64,000 nt of DNA from Flavobacterium pectinovorum (GTDB lineage: Bacteria; Bacteroidota; Bacteroidia; Flavobacteriales; Flavobacteriaceae): positions 164,426-228,425 of the forward strand of contig NZ_RCZH01000002.1 of NCBI RefSeq assembly GCF_006438875.1, read 5' to 3'. Position 1 is the first letter of the stretch; every line of letters starts with the position of its first letter. Shown in pieces: positions 10,354-18,966 of the stretch. The notes under the pieces were generated by a model, which was given only the letters and a program-made list of their open reading frames with translations, searched no databases and was not told the origin of the DNA. Made by a program: the position numbers and the translations under genes.

Positions 10354-11280
10354 TTATTCAAGCGTGATTGATGCGCTTCCCATTATTTCTTGTTTGTCGA
10401 AGAAGTTGACAAAATAAGTTCCTTTATTGAATGGATTTTCATCAGAATTTAAAACTCCATAAACATTTGCAGGTTTACCCTGAAAATCTACTGATACAAT
10501 AAAACTGTAAACTAAAGCTTTATCGTTTCCAAATTCAATCAATTTATTATCGCCCAAAACAGTATTGTTTTGATCCAAAACCTGAATATAAAAAACTTTT
10601 TTTCCTGTTTTAGCAACGGAATTTCCATTGATAGAAAAACTAACTTTAAGTTTTTTTGTGCTTTTTGCTTTATCAGTTTCCTGTTCTTTTCCTGATTTTT
10701 TTTCTCGAAGTGCAATCACTTTAAAGCTATTCAGTGATAATCTCGAAGCGTCTTTTAAAGTGGATTCTAATTGTTTTTGTTTCGAAATCAAAGTATCATT
10801 TTCTGCCTTTTGTTTATACATGACAACATTTTGGCTTTCAATCTCCGTTAACAAACTTTTATTTTGAGATTTTAAATTTTTAACTTCTATTCCTTTCGAT
10901 ACCAATGAAGCATTCATATCTAAAAGTTGTTTTCTATAGATATGTATTTGTTCAACCGAAGGATTTTTAGAAGCTTTAATAATTTCCATCAAATTTTCAA
11001 TGTTCTTTCTTTCGATTTCTAATTGTTGTGCCAATGCAGTTTTCTCAAGTATAGCCGCATCATAAGCCAATTTTAAATTCGTTAAGGAATCTAAAATATT
11101 CTCTTGGGCAAGAGTTTCCTGACTTAATTTTTGATTTTTTTGATTTTTTGATACCTCTTCAGTCTTCTCAAAACTTTCATTTGACTCTTTACTAAAAATA
11201 AAGACTGTAGCACCTATTCCAAAAACAAAAAATACCGCTAAAAGTGCTTTTAACCACTTGCTTTTATACTGTTTTTTCAT
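10354..11280 (-). CDS. Membrane-anchored coiled-coil protein, unknown function
   Basis: A 308-residue protein. One N-terminal membrane segment (about 11-31, LKALLAVFFVFGIGATVFIF) is followed by a long predicted coiled coil (about 45-185, heptad-like LEIERKNIENLMEIIKAS) and a C-terminal compact domain (about 205-308, KLKVSFSINGNSV to MGSASITLE) that looks beta-rich. The topology suggests a short cytoplasmic tail with the bulk in the periplasm. I do not recognise a family. It stands alone, with a repeat-containing intergenic region downstream and the suf promoter region upstream. Confidence 0.75.
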   Translation of the reverse strand: MKKQYKSKWLKALLAVFFVFGIGATVFIFSKESNESFEKTEEVSKNQKNQKLSQETLAQENILDSLTNLKLAYDAAILEKTALAQQLEIERKNIENLMEIIKASKNPSVEQIHIYRKQLLDMNASLVSKGIEVKNLKSQNKSLLTEIESQNVVMYKQKAENDTLISKQKQLESTLKDASRLSLNSFKVIALREKKSGKEQETDKAKSTKKLKVSFSINGNSVAKTGKKVFYIQVLDQNNTVLGDNKLIEFGNDKALVYSFIVSVDFQGKPANVYGVLNSDENPFNKGTYFVNFFDKQEIMGSASITLE

Positions 11281-11496
11281 AATTACTCACAATTTTTTGC
11301 AAAAATACTAATAATTTATCAGCGAAAGCAGGTATAAATACGGTTTTTTTAACTTAAAAATTATGAAACACTCGGTCAAAAACACGAAATATTACAATTT
11401 CATTTCTTTTTTGTCCATATCTATCAAAATAAGTTCTATCTATTTTAACATTTGTTATAATAATGTGAAGCGTTATGGAAAAAGGTTTTTAAGTCG

Positions 11497-11504
11497 TATC
11501 TTTG
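11497..11504 (+). promoter_or_regulatory. Candidate -7 box of the suf operon promoter
   Basis: TATCTTTG matches the Bacteroidota -7 consensus TAnnTTTG, about 105 bp before the sufA-like start. No good -33 TTTG lies at the usual distance; the nearest is a weak TATGG near 11474. The rest of the 328-bp gap (11281-11608) shows nothing else recognisable. Confidence 0.5.
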
Positions 11505-11608
11505 CAGATAATTTCATTTCAACATTGAGTAACAGCACTTTAAAATGTAATAATAAAATTACTATTTTAACGAAATTCAAGTGAAAGCAAAAATAAATAC
11601 CATAAACA

Positions 11609-11938
11609 ATGATAAAAGTTTCTGATACAGCTAAAAAGAAAATCATCGATTTAATGAAAGATGATGGTTTTGATGCCGCACATGACTACGTACGCGTAGG
11701 AGTGAAAAGTGGTGGATGCTCTGGTTTGTCATATGATTTAAAATTTGATAAAACCAAAGGCGACGACGATAAAATATTCATAGACAACGACATAACAATT
11801 GCAGTTGAAAAAAAATCATTTCTATATTTAGCCGGAACAATTCTAGAATTTTCTGGCGGATTAAATGGAAAAGGTTTTGTGTTTAACAACCCAAATGCGA
11901 GCAGAACTTGTGGTTGTGGAGAATCCTTTTCGTTATAA
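11609..11938 (+). CDS. sufA: HesB/IscA-family iron-sulfur carrier (SufA-like)
   Basis: A 109-residue A-type carrier that receives Fe-S clusters from the SufBCD scaffold and passes them to apo-proteins. The three conserved cysteines are present: Cys37 in GGCSG, and Cys101 and Cys103 in TCGCGES. Length is normal for the family. It is the first gene of the suf locus, 69 bp before sufB. The symbol is by position; IscA and SufA cannot be told apart by sequence alone. Confidence 0.92.
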   Translation: MIKVSDTAKKKIIDLMKDDGFDAAHDYVRVGVKSGGCSGLSYDLKFDKTKGDDDKIFIDNDITIAVEKKSFLYLAGTILEFSGGLNGKGFVFNNPNASRTCGCGESFSL

Positions 11939-12007
11939 ATTAAAGTCTAAAAGCAAAAATTTAAACGCTTAAGATTTTAAATTTTAAGCGTTTTAAAAAA
12001 CTAAAAA

Positions 12008-13456
12008 ATGTCAAAATATACTGAAGACGATTTAAAAATCGAACTCGAAACCAAAGAATACGAATACGGATTTTATACCGATATTGAATCGGAGACATTT
12101 CCTATTGGCTTAAACGAAGATATCGTAAGAGCTATTTCTCTTAAAAAAGAAGAACCTCAATGGATGACCGATTGGCGTATTGAGGCTTTTCGTGCATGGA
12201 AAGAAATGATTGAGCCAGAATGGGCAAATGTTCATTATGTAAAACCAGATTTCCAGGCAATATCTTATTATTCAGCTCCAAAACAGGTAGATCCAAATAA
12301 AACTTTGGATGATGTAGATCCGGAACTTTTAGAAATGTACAAAAAGTTGGGAATCTCTGTCGACGAACAAAAAATGATGAACAATGTCGCTATGGATATT
12401 GTTGTCGATTCTGTTTCTGTGGCTACTACATTCAAAAAAACATTGGGAGAAAAAGGAATTATTTTCTGTCCTATTTCAGAAGCTATAAAAGAACATCCTG
12501 AATTAGTTCGTAAATATTTAGGAAGCGTTGTACCTCAAAAAGACAACTTCTATGCTGCATTAAACTCAGCAGTTTTCTCTGACGGAAGTTTCTGTTATAT
12601 TCCAAAAGGTGTTCGTTGTCCAATGGAACTTTCAACTTATTTTAGAATCAACCAAGCAGGAACCGGACAATTCGAAAGAACTCTTGTTATTGCTGATGAA
12701 GGAAGTTATGTTTCATACTTAGAAGGCTGTACTGCACCAAGCCGTGACGAAAATCAATTACACGCTGCTGTAGTTGAATTGATCGCAATGGATGATGCTG
12801 AAATTAAATATTCTACCGTTCAAAACTGGTTTCCTGGAAACAAAGAAGGAAAAGGTGGAGTTTATAACTTCGTAACCAAAAGAGGTTTATGCGAAACAAA
12901 CGCTAAAATTTCATGGACACAAGTAGAAACTGGTTCTGCTGTGACTTGGAAATATCCTTCTTGTGTATTGAAAGGAGATAATTCGGTAGGAGAATTTTAT
13001 TCGATCGCCGTTACCAATAATTACCAACAAGCAGATACGGGAACTAAAATGATCCATTTAGGTAAAAACACTAAATCGACTATTATTTCCAAAGGTATCT
13101 CGGCTGGTAAATCACAAAACAGTTACCGTGGATTAGTGCAAATCAGTCCTAGAGCTGAGAATGCAAGAAACTTTTCGCAATGTGATTCTCTTTTAATGGG
13201 AAACAATTGTGGAGCGCATACTTTCCCTTATATCGAAAGCAAAAATCCATCGGCTAAAATCGAGCACGAAGCAACTACAAGTAAAATTGGAGAAGATCAG
13301 GTTTTTTATTGCAACCAAAGAGGTATCCCAACTGAAAAAGCAATTGCCTTAATTGTAAATGGTTTTAGTAAAGATGTCTTGAACAAACTTCCAATGGAAT
13401 TTGCTGTTGAAGCTCAAAAATTATTAGAAATTTCTTTAGAAGGATCTGTAGGGTAA
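12008..13456 (+). CDS. sufB: Fe-S cluster assembly scaffold SufB
   Basis: A 482-residue subunit of the SufBC2D scaffold on which Fe-S clusters are built. The family core is clear, including [27 protein letters not shown] and the C-terminal [11 protein letters not shown] with a conserved cysteine. Length matches SufB (about 480). The gene is followed at 16 bp by a toxin-antitoxin pair instead of directly by sufC. Confidence 0.97.
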   Translation: MSKYTEDDLKIELETKEYEYGFYTDIESETFPIGLNEDIVRAISLKKEEPQWMTDWRIEAFRAWKEMIEPEWANVHYVKPDFQAISYYSAPKQVDPNKTLDDVDPELLEMYKKLGISVDEQKMMNNVAMDIVVDSVSVATTFKKTLGEKGIIFCPISEAIKEHPELVRKYLGSVVPQKDNFYAALNSAVFSDGSFCYIPKGVRCPMELSTYFRINQAGTGQFERTLVIADEGSYVSYLEGCTAPSRDENQLHAAVVELIAMDDAEIKYSTVQNWFPGNKEGKGGVYNFVTKRGLCETNAKISWTQVETGSAVTWKYPSCVLKGDNSVGEFYSIAVTNNYQQADTGTKMIHLGKNTKSTIISKGISAGKSQNSYRGLVQISPRAENARNFSQCDSLLMGNNCGAHTFPYIESKNPSAKIEHEATTSKIGEDQVFYCNQRGIPTEKAIALIVNGFSKDVLNKLPMEFAVEAQKLLEISLEGSVG

Positions 13457-13472
13457 TAAAAAACAAAGCGAT

Positions 13473-13679
13473 ATGGATATCATCTTAAAAAATGTAAAGA
13501 AAAAAGATTTCCCAGTGTTTCAATCACTGGCAAAATCTCTTGGTTTTGAAATTATAGAAGAAAATGAAAAACCATATAATCCAGACTTTGTAAAAGAGAT
13601 TCTTGAAGCTAGAGAAGAACTTAGACAAGGTAAAGGCATAAAAATGACAATAGAAGATATTGACAAACTATGGAAATAG
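13473..13679 (+). CDS. Antitoxin of a YoeB-type toxin-antitoxin pair
   Basis: A 68-residue acidic protein (MDIILKNVKKKDFPVF...). Its C-terminal part (EILEAREELRQGKGIKMT) resembles the toxin-wrapping tail found in small antitoxins annotated as DUF2683 or RelB/Phd-like in Bacteroidota. It overlaps the start of the toxin gene by 10 bp, the classic coupled arrangement. By family analogy it neutralises the toxin and may repress its own operon. It lies inside the suf operon between sufB and sufC, so it may rely on read-through from sufB. Confidence 0.8.
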   Translation: MDIILKNVKKKDFPVFQSLAKSLGFEIIEENEKPYNPDFVKEILEAREELRQGKGIKMTIEDIDKLWK

Positions 13680-13942
13680 TTTTTTCAAGAAAAGCAGAAA
13701 ATGATCTGGAATTTTGGAGTAAATCGGGAAATAAGAAAATTTTAAAGAAAATTTCTGAATTATTACGAGCAATTCAAGAAAGTCCTTTTGAAGGCATTGG
13801 AAAACCAGAACAATTAAAATATAATCTATCTGGTGTATGGTCACGAAGAATTGACCAAGAACATCGATTAGTTTATGAGATCATTGATGAAAATACCATT
13901 GAAATACTAAATATCATTTCATTAAAAGGACATTACGAATAA
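13670..13942 (+). CDS. yoeB: YoeB/Txe-family ribosome-dependent mRNA endonuclease toxin
   Basis: A 90-residue RelE-superfamily toxin closely resembling YoeB: SPFEGIGKPEQLKYNLSG, WSRRIDQEHRLVY and the terminal KGHYE. Residues matching the YoeB catalytic set are Glu47, Arg66 and His88, so it appears intact. YoeB toxins bind the 70S ribosome and cut mRNA in the A site. The start overlaps the antitoxin ORF by 10 bp. Confidence 0.93.
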   Translation: MEIVFSRKAENDLEFWSKSGNKKILKKISELLRAIQESPFEGIGKPEQLKYNLSGVWSRRIDQEHRLVYEIIDENTIEILNIISLKGHYE

Positions 13943-13948
13943 GTATTA

Positions 13949-14437
13949 ATGGAAAACAAGAAAGTAATCATTTTAGGTTCATCCAGAAAAAACGGAAATA
14001 CAACCAGAATTGTAGACGAGATTTCTAAAGAAACCGGAATTGATGTAATTGATTTAAGTGATTATAATATATCTTATTATGATTACGAAAGCAAAAACAG
14101 AGAAGATGATTTTTTACCTTTAATAAGAGGTATCATCGAAAAATACGACACTTTAATTTTTGCAACGCCAATTTATTGGTATAATATGAGCGGTATTATG
14201 AAGGTTTTCTTTGATCGTATTTCGGATTTAATCCGAATTGAAAAGGAAACTGGACGAAAACTAAGAGGAAAGAAAATTGGTGTGATATCAAACTCACATG
14301 ACGATGAAATCGAGGAAAGTTTTTACATTCCGTTCAAAAAATCAGCCGATTATTTAGGCATGGAATATTTAGGACACGCGCATTTTAATGCCAACATCCT
14401 AAACCAAACAACAAAAATAGAATTGACATTTATATAA
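13949..14437 (+). CDS. NAD(P)H-dependent FMN reductase (flavodoxin-like fold)
   Basis: A 162-residue flavoprotein. The N-terminal phosphate loop is GSSRKNGNT, followed by the family motif FATPIYWYNMSGIMKVFFDR. It lacks membrane or signal segments and is probably cytoplasmic. The reaction would be two-electron reduction of flavin, quinone or a similar acceptor by NAD(P)H; the substrate is unknown. It starts 6 bp after the toxin gene and ends 14 bp before sufC. The TA pair and this gene together separate sufB from sufC and may have arrived together. Confidence 0.88.
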   Translation: MENKKVIILGSSRKNGNTTRIVDEISKETGIDVIDLSDYNISYYDYESKNREDDFLPLIRGIIEKYDTLIFATPIYWYNMSGIMKVFFDRISDLIRIEKETGRKLRGKKIGVISNSHDDEIEESFYIPFKKSADYLGMEYLGHAHFNANILNQTTKIELTFI

Positions 14438-14451
14438 AATAAAAGAAAACA

Positions 14452-15198
14452 ATGTTATCAATAAAAAACCTTCACGCCTCAATTGGTGATAAAGAAATCC
14501 TTAAAGGAATTAATATAGAAGTTAAAGCTGGCGAAGTACACGCTATCATGGGACCAAATGGTTCTGGAAAAAGTACACTTTCGGCTGTAATTGCCGGAAA
14601 CGAAAATTACGAAGTTACTGATGGAGGTGTTTTCCTTGACGGAGAAGATCTTGCTGATTTAGCTCCGGAAGAAAGAGCACACAAAGGAGTTTTCCTTTCT
14701 TTTCAATATCCTGTAGAAATTCCCGGAGTTAGTGTTACTAACTTTATGAAAACTGCAATCAACGAAACTCGTAAAGCAAACGGTCAAGCCGAAATGCCTG
14801 CGAACGAAATGCTAAAAGTAATTCGTGAGAAATCTGAGTTATTAGAAATTGATCGTAAATTTTTATCCCGTTCTTTAAACGAAGGTTTTTCTGGTGGTGA
14901 GAAAAAAAGAAACGAAATTTTTCAAATGGCAATGTTAGAACCAAAATTGGCAATCCTTGACGAAACCGATTCAGGTCTTGATATCGATGCTTTAAGAATT
15001 GTAGCTAACGGAGTAAACAAATTGAAAAGCGAGAAAAATGCCATTATCGTAATCACACACTACCAACGTTTATTAGATTATATCGTTCCGGATTTCGTTC
15101 ACGTTCTTTACAACGGAAAAATTGTAAAATCTGGTGGAAAAGAATTGGCTTACGAATTGGAAGAAAAAGGATACGACTGGATTAAAGCAGAAAACTAG
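14452..15198 (+). CDS. sufC: Fe-S assembly ATPase SufC
   Basis: A 248-residue ABC-type ATPase that drives the SufBC2D scaffold. It has Walker A GPNGSGKST (Lys40), Q-loop LSFQYP, a signature replaced by FSGGEKKR as is usual in SufC, and Walker B LAILDE (Glu170) followed by TDSGLD. There are no membrane segments, consistent with a cytosolic soluble ABC protein. Confidence 0.97.
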   Translation: MLSIKNLHASIGDKEILKGINIEVKAGEVHAIMGPNGSGKSTLSAVIAGNENYEVTDGGVFLDGEDLADLAPEERAHKGVFLSFQYPVEIPGVSVTNFMKTAINETRKANGQAEMPANEMLKVIREKSELLEIDRKFLSRSLNEGFSGGEKKRNEIFQMAMLEPKLAILDETDSGLDIDALRIVANGVNKLKSEKNAIIVITHYQRLLDYIVPDFVHVLYNGKIVKSGGKELAYELEEKGYDWIKAEN

Positions 15199-15199
15199 T

Positions 15200-15258
15200 T
15201 TACAGTTACAGTTTACAGTTTACAAAACTCATAACTTATAACTCATAACTCATAACTA
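15200..15258. repeat. Short tandem intergenic repeat between sufC and sufD
   Basis: Repeated units of the form CAGTTTACAG and CTCATAACT occur in tandem (cataact three to four times). Related cagtttacag/ctgaaaactgag strings fill 22033-22276. Noncoding. Confidence 0.6.
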
Positions 15259-15263
15259 CAGAA

Positions 15264-16580
15264 ATGGATTTAAAAGAAAAATTAGTATCGTCTTTTATGG
15301 CTTTTGAAGAGCGTGTCGATGTACATTCAGATTTACATGACATTCGCACCAAAGCACTAAAAAACTTTGAAGATAAAGGTTTCCCAACCAAAAAAGAAGA
15401 AGCTTGGAAATATACATCGCTAAACGCCATCTTAAAAAATGACTTTACGGTTTTTTCAAAGCAGGAAAATGCAATTGAATTTAATCATGTAAAAAAATAC
15501 TTTTTACACGAAATCGACACTTACAAATTAGTGTTTATCGATGGTGTTTTCAGTTCACATTTATCTTCTACGACACACGATGGAATCGATGTTTGCTTAA
15601 TGTCATCGGCATTGACCAAACCAAAATATAAAATGATTATTGATAAATACTTCAATCAAATTGCAAGCAAAGACGAAAGTTTGACTTCGTTGAACACTGC
15701 TTTTGCAAGTGAAGGAGCTTTTATCAATATTCCGCAAAAGAAAGTAGCTGATAAGCCAATTGAAATCATGTATTTCTCAACTGGAAACGAAGCCGCATTA
15801 TTGGTTCAGCCTAGAAATTTGATTATTGTTGGAGAGAATTCTCATGTTCAGATTATCGAACGCCACCAAAGCTTGAATGAAAATCCGGTTTTAACCAATT
15901 CGGTTACAGAGATTTTTGCTCAAAAACGTGCTATTGTAGATCACTATAAAATTCAAAACGATAATCTTGAGGCGAATTTAATCGACAATACTTACGTTTC
16001 GCAACAACAAGAAAGCCATGTTTATGTGCATACTTTTTCGTTTGGAGGAAATCTAACTCGTAACAATTTGAACTTTTATCACTTTGGAGAAAGATTAACA
16101 AGCACACTAAACGGAATCACAATTATTGGCGAAAAACAACACGTTGATCATTATACTTTAGTAAAACATTCAACACCAAATTGTGAAAGTTTCCAGGATT
16201 ATAAAGGAATTTTCTCTGATCGCTCGACAGGAGTTTTCAACGGAAAAGTTTTAGTAGAAAAAGAAGCTCAAAAAACAAATGCTTTCCAAAAAAGCAATAA
16301 CATTTTATTGAGTGATAAAGCTACAATCAATGCAAAACCACAATTAGAAATTTTTGCAGATGATGTTAAATGTTCTCACGGTTGTACTGTTGGACAATTA
16401 GACGAAACAGCGATGTTCTATATGCAATCTCGTGGTATTCCAAAAAAAGAAGCCAAAGCTTTATTGATGTACGCATTCTCAAATGCTGTTATCGAAAGCA
16501 TTAAAATACCGGAATTAAAACAACGGATTACTAAAATCATTGCCATGAAATTAGGCGTGAATTTAGGATTTGATTTGTAG
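15264..16580 (+). CDS. sufD: Fe-S cluster assembly protein SufD
   Basis: A 438-residue SufB paralogue and partner in SufBC2D. The N-terminal half is divergent and holds the KKEEAWKYTSL motif usual for SufD. The C-terminal beta-helix region is typical (DDVKCSHGCTVGQLDETAMF, SRGIPKKEAKALL). It ends the first half of the locus and is followed by a strong terminator. Confidence 0.96.
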   Translation: MDLKEKLVSSFMAFEERVDVHSDLHDIRTKALKNFEDKGFPTKKEEAWKYTSLNAILKNDFTVFSKQENAIEFNHVKKYFLHEIDTYKLVFIDGVFSSHLSSTTHDGIDVCLMSSALTKPKYKMIIDKYFNQIASKDESLTSLNTAFASEGAFINIPQKKVADKPIEIMYFSTGNEAALLVQPRNLIIVGENSHVQIIERHQSLNENPVLTNSVTEIFAQKRAIVDHYKIQNDNLEANLIDNTYVSQQQESHVYVHTFSFGGNLTRNNLNFYHFGERLTSTLNGITIIGEKQHVDHYTLVKHSTPNCESFQDYKGIFSDRSTGVFNGKVLVEKEAQKTNAFQKSNNILLSDKATINAKPQLEIFADDVKCSHGCTVGQLDETAMFYMQSRGIPKKEAKALLMYAFSNAVIESIKIPELKQRITKIIAMKLGVNLGFDL

Positions 16581-16595
16581 AAAGTTTATAAATAC

Positions 16596-16626
16596 AAAAA
16601 AACCACTCAAAAGAGTGGTTTTTTTA
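16596..16626 (+). terminator. Rho-independent terminator after sufD
   Basis: Arms AAACCACTC and GAGTGGTTT form a 9-bp stem around a 4-nt loop, followed by a run of T. It ends the sufA-sufD transcript, so sufS downstream needs its own promoter. Confidence 0.9.
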
Positions 16627-16640
16627 TTTTTTAAAAAGAG

Positions 16641-16698
16641 CTTCCCAGATTTTTGTCCTGTCTTTTAGACTTCCCAGAGTATTATCCTGCTCTTTAAT
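16641..16698. repeat. Two imperfect 29-bp direct repeats
   Basis: Two adjacent units both begin CTTCCCAGA and share TCCTG and CTTTA, at 16641-16669 and 16670-16698. Origin unknown. Confidence 0.55.
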
Positions 16699-16788
16699 AC
16701 TACAAAGGTATTATTTTTCTTGCCTTTACATCAAAAAAATCGATACTTTTTTTCTATTGTAGTACTGATTACAATTCAACTATTCTAT

Positions 16789-17337
16789 TCAGTAAAGATA
16801 TTCATCAATCAAAGTTTCATTACCTCTCACTTTAAATATTAATTTAATTTCTTCTAAATCAAAAACGATCCCATATTGACCATCTGACAACGTAAAATTT
16901 TCTTTTCTTAAAGCTGTAATTACCGTCACTTCGTATAAATTAAGTTCTATAAAATTGTATTCAGCAATAATGTTTAGAGTTTCATTATTCTTAAAAATCT
17001 GTTTTAAAACTAATCTTAATGGCCTAATCTTTTTAGGGGGAAAATTTACAAATCGGAACTTTTCATTTTTAAAATTAAAAAATTTCAGGATTTTAAAAGA
17101 TTTATTTATAACCTCTTCCACTGTTCTTATATCAATTCCTTCTCTTTTTCCAAAATCATCCCCATGTTGATCCCTAATAGAATAATGCTTATCAATCCAA
17201 AATTCCGTAATTATATTTTCAGAAATGTCATTAATTTTTTTCGCACTTTTAGAACATGCATTTTCAACATAAGCGTCTTTATCAATAATAACTTCTTTAT
17301 TTTCTTTTTTAATTCGAGGCCTTTTACTTTCAGACAT
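16789..17337 (-). CDS. Hypothetical protein (182 aa)
   Basis: A soluble, Lys/Ile-rich protein, not recognised. It starts with a short charged tail (MSESKRPRIKKENKEV), and has a central segment around WIDKHYSIRDQHGDDFGKRE and a C-terminal beta-rich half. There is no signal peptide or membrane helix. The His/Arg/Asp-rich centre is loosely reminiscent of small RNase-type toxin domains such as DUF4258, but the similarity is weak and I do not claim it. It is on the opposite strand to the flanking suf genes, next to a serine hydrolase gene, in an accessory insertion between sufD and sufS. Confidence 0.6.
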   Translation of the reverse strand: MSESKRPRIKKENKEVIIDKDAYVENACSKSAKKINDISENIITEFWIDKHYSIRDQHGDDFGKREGIDIRTVEEVINKSFKILKFFNFKNEKFRFVNFPPKKIRPLRLVLKQIFKNNETLNIIAEYNFIELNLYEVTVITALRKENFTLSDGQYGIVFDLEEIKLIFKVRGNETLIDEYLY

Positions 17338-17395
17338 TAAATAAATATTTCAACAAAAATAGTAATCTAAATCTTATATTTTAAAAATATCGAAA

Positions 17396-18745
17396 CTATT
17401 TCTTCACACTATCAATTATCCCTTTCAAAAACCCATTAAAATCAAATCCTGGTTCTTCTTCTTTCACTCCCATTCTAACAATTACCATATCTAAAGACGG
17501 AATAATCGCCACCATTTGTCCTTGATAACCGCTGCAATAAAACATATCACGAGGAACATCCGGAAATTTTCCTCCGGCGTTTAGCCAAAATTGTGCACCA
17601 TATTTTCCTTCCGATGTATTCGTTGGAGTAGATGTATATTTTACCCAGCTTTCGTCCAAAATTTGTTCTCCATTCCAATTTCCTTTGTGTAGATACAACA
17701 ATCCAAATTTTGACCAATCGCGTGGAGTCGCCCATCCATAAGACGAACCAACGAAAGTTCCCGACATATCTTGCTCAACAATCATAGAATTCATTCCTAT
17801 TTTGTCAATTACGGCGCTGTACCAAAAATCGAGATATTCTTGTTGGTTTTTAAATTGTGCTCTTAAAATTCGAGATAATAAATTAGTAGTTCCTGAGGAG
17901 TAATTCCAATGTGTGTTTGGTTTAAATTGGGCAGGTTTATCCATTTGAACTTTTCCCATATCTTCAGCCTGGAAAAGCATTTTGGTAGCATCACAAATCG
18001 TACTATAATTTTCTTCCCACTCTAAACCGGAATTCATGTGAAGCAAATCATTTATGGTGATAACTTTACGATCGTCGTTTTTCCATTCGGCAATTGGTGC
18101 CGGTTTATAAATGTCAATTTTTCCTTGTTTGGCCAACACTCCAAAAGCAGAACTCGTAATACTTTTAGTCATTGACCAGCCTAAAATTTTACTGTCTTTA
18201 TTAAAACCAGTATCGTATTTTTCGGCTATTAATTTATCTTTATACAAAACCACAACAGCACGTGTACGTTTTGTTTTTCCTCCATCTTTATCAAAAGAAT
18301 TTTCAACAGCACTTTTCAATTTCGTATAATCGATGTTTGAAAACAAAGTATCTTTTGGCGCATTATTCCCATAAGGGAAAGGAAGATTATTGACTAATTT
18401 AGTTCGTTTTGGAAGCAAATAGGGTTTCGAAATATCAAAATCATCATTGATTAACGTTGCGCCTAAACCTTCACGATAAATCGCTTTTCGTTCTTTTAAA
18501 CCATAAACATTTGAAACAGCAAATTTCCCGGCATCGTTTATACTATTCGTTGCCAAATCAATCATATCGATATCATTGTCTGTTTTTTCAATTAAGTCTT
18601 TCGATCGATGATCTAAGAAATGTCCCGAAGCAACACTTTTGGCTGAAAAGCCGGAAATCAAATCCAATTTTGGATATGTTGTAAATCCGAAATACAAAAA
18701 TGTAAGAACTAAAACAAGTACAAGTAATTTGAGAAATTTTTTCAT
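17396..18745 (-). CDS. Serine hydrolase of the beta-lactamase/PBP-like (class C) family
   Basis: A 449-residue protein with an N-terminal membrane anchor or uncleaved signal (about 4-23, FLKLLVLVLVLTFLYFGF) and a periplasmic catalytic domain. It has the SxxK motif SMTK (Ser191, Lys194), and WNYSSG (Tyr282) fills the YxN/YxS position. The family includes esterases, D-aminopeptidases and peptidases as well as class C beta-lactamases; length and overall form fit the 6-aminohexanoate-hydrolase/EstB-like group, and resistance activity is not implied. It is antisense to the suf genes around it. Confidence 0.9.
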   Translation of the reverse strand: MKKFLKLLVLVLVLTFLYFGFTTYPKLDLISGFSAKSVASGHFLDHRSKDLIEKTDNDIDMIDLATNSINDAGKFAVSNVYGLKERKAIYREGLGATLINDDFDISKPYLLPKRTKLVNNLPFPYGNNAPKDTLFSNIDYTKLKSAVENSFDKDGGKTKRTRAVVVLYKDKLIAEKYDTGFNKDSKILGWSMTKSITSSAFGVLAKQGKIDIYKPAPIAEWKNDDRKVITINDLLHMNSGLEWEENYSTICDATKMLFQAEDMGKVQMDKPAQFKPNTHWNYSSGTTNLLSRILRAQFKNQQEYLDFWYSAVIDKIGMNSMIVEQDMSGTFVGSSYGWATPRDWSKFGLLYLHKGNWNGEQILDESWVKYTSTPTNTSEGKYGAQFWLNAGGKFPDVPRDMFYCSGYQGQMVAIIPSLDMVIVRMGVKEEEPGFDFNGFLKGIIDSVKK

Positions 18746-18933
18746 ATTGTTAAAAGATATTTTTACTGCAATATAATTAATTTATGTTCACGATATTATA
18801 CCTCTATTTAGATTTAAAATTCATATAATTTACAAAACGAAACAAATTTTTAAAGAATCAATATTCAAATCTACAATTGATGGCACCATAAAAGGAAATT
18901 ATAGTTTTGATGGATAAACCAATTTAGTTTTAG

Positions 18934-18941
18934 TACTTTTG
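18934..18941 (+). promoter_or_regulatory. Candidate -7 box for sufS
   Basis: TACTTTTG fits TAnnTTTG and lies 25 bp before the sufS start. A TTTG at 18906-18909 is 24 bp upstream of it, longer than ideal. The position agrees with the need for a fresh promoter after the terminator behind sufD. Confidence 0.55.
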
Positions 18942-18966
18942 TAGATAGAATTTTTCTAAATAAGAC

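Noticed and set aside
11363..11584. 73-codon plus-strand ORF upstream of sufA-like
   Set aside because: It runs across the candidate suf promoter, has no recognisable motif and an AT-driven composition. Treated as chance.
17396..18745. Beta-lactam resistance gene
   Set aside because: The SxxK family includes many esterases and peptidases; nothing here shows beta-lactamase specificity.
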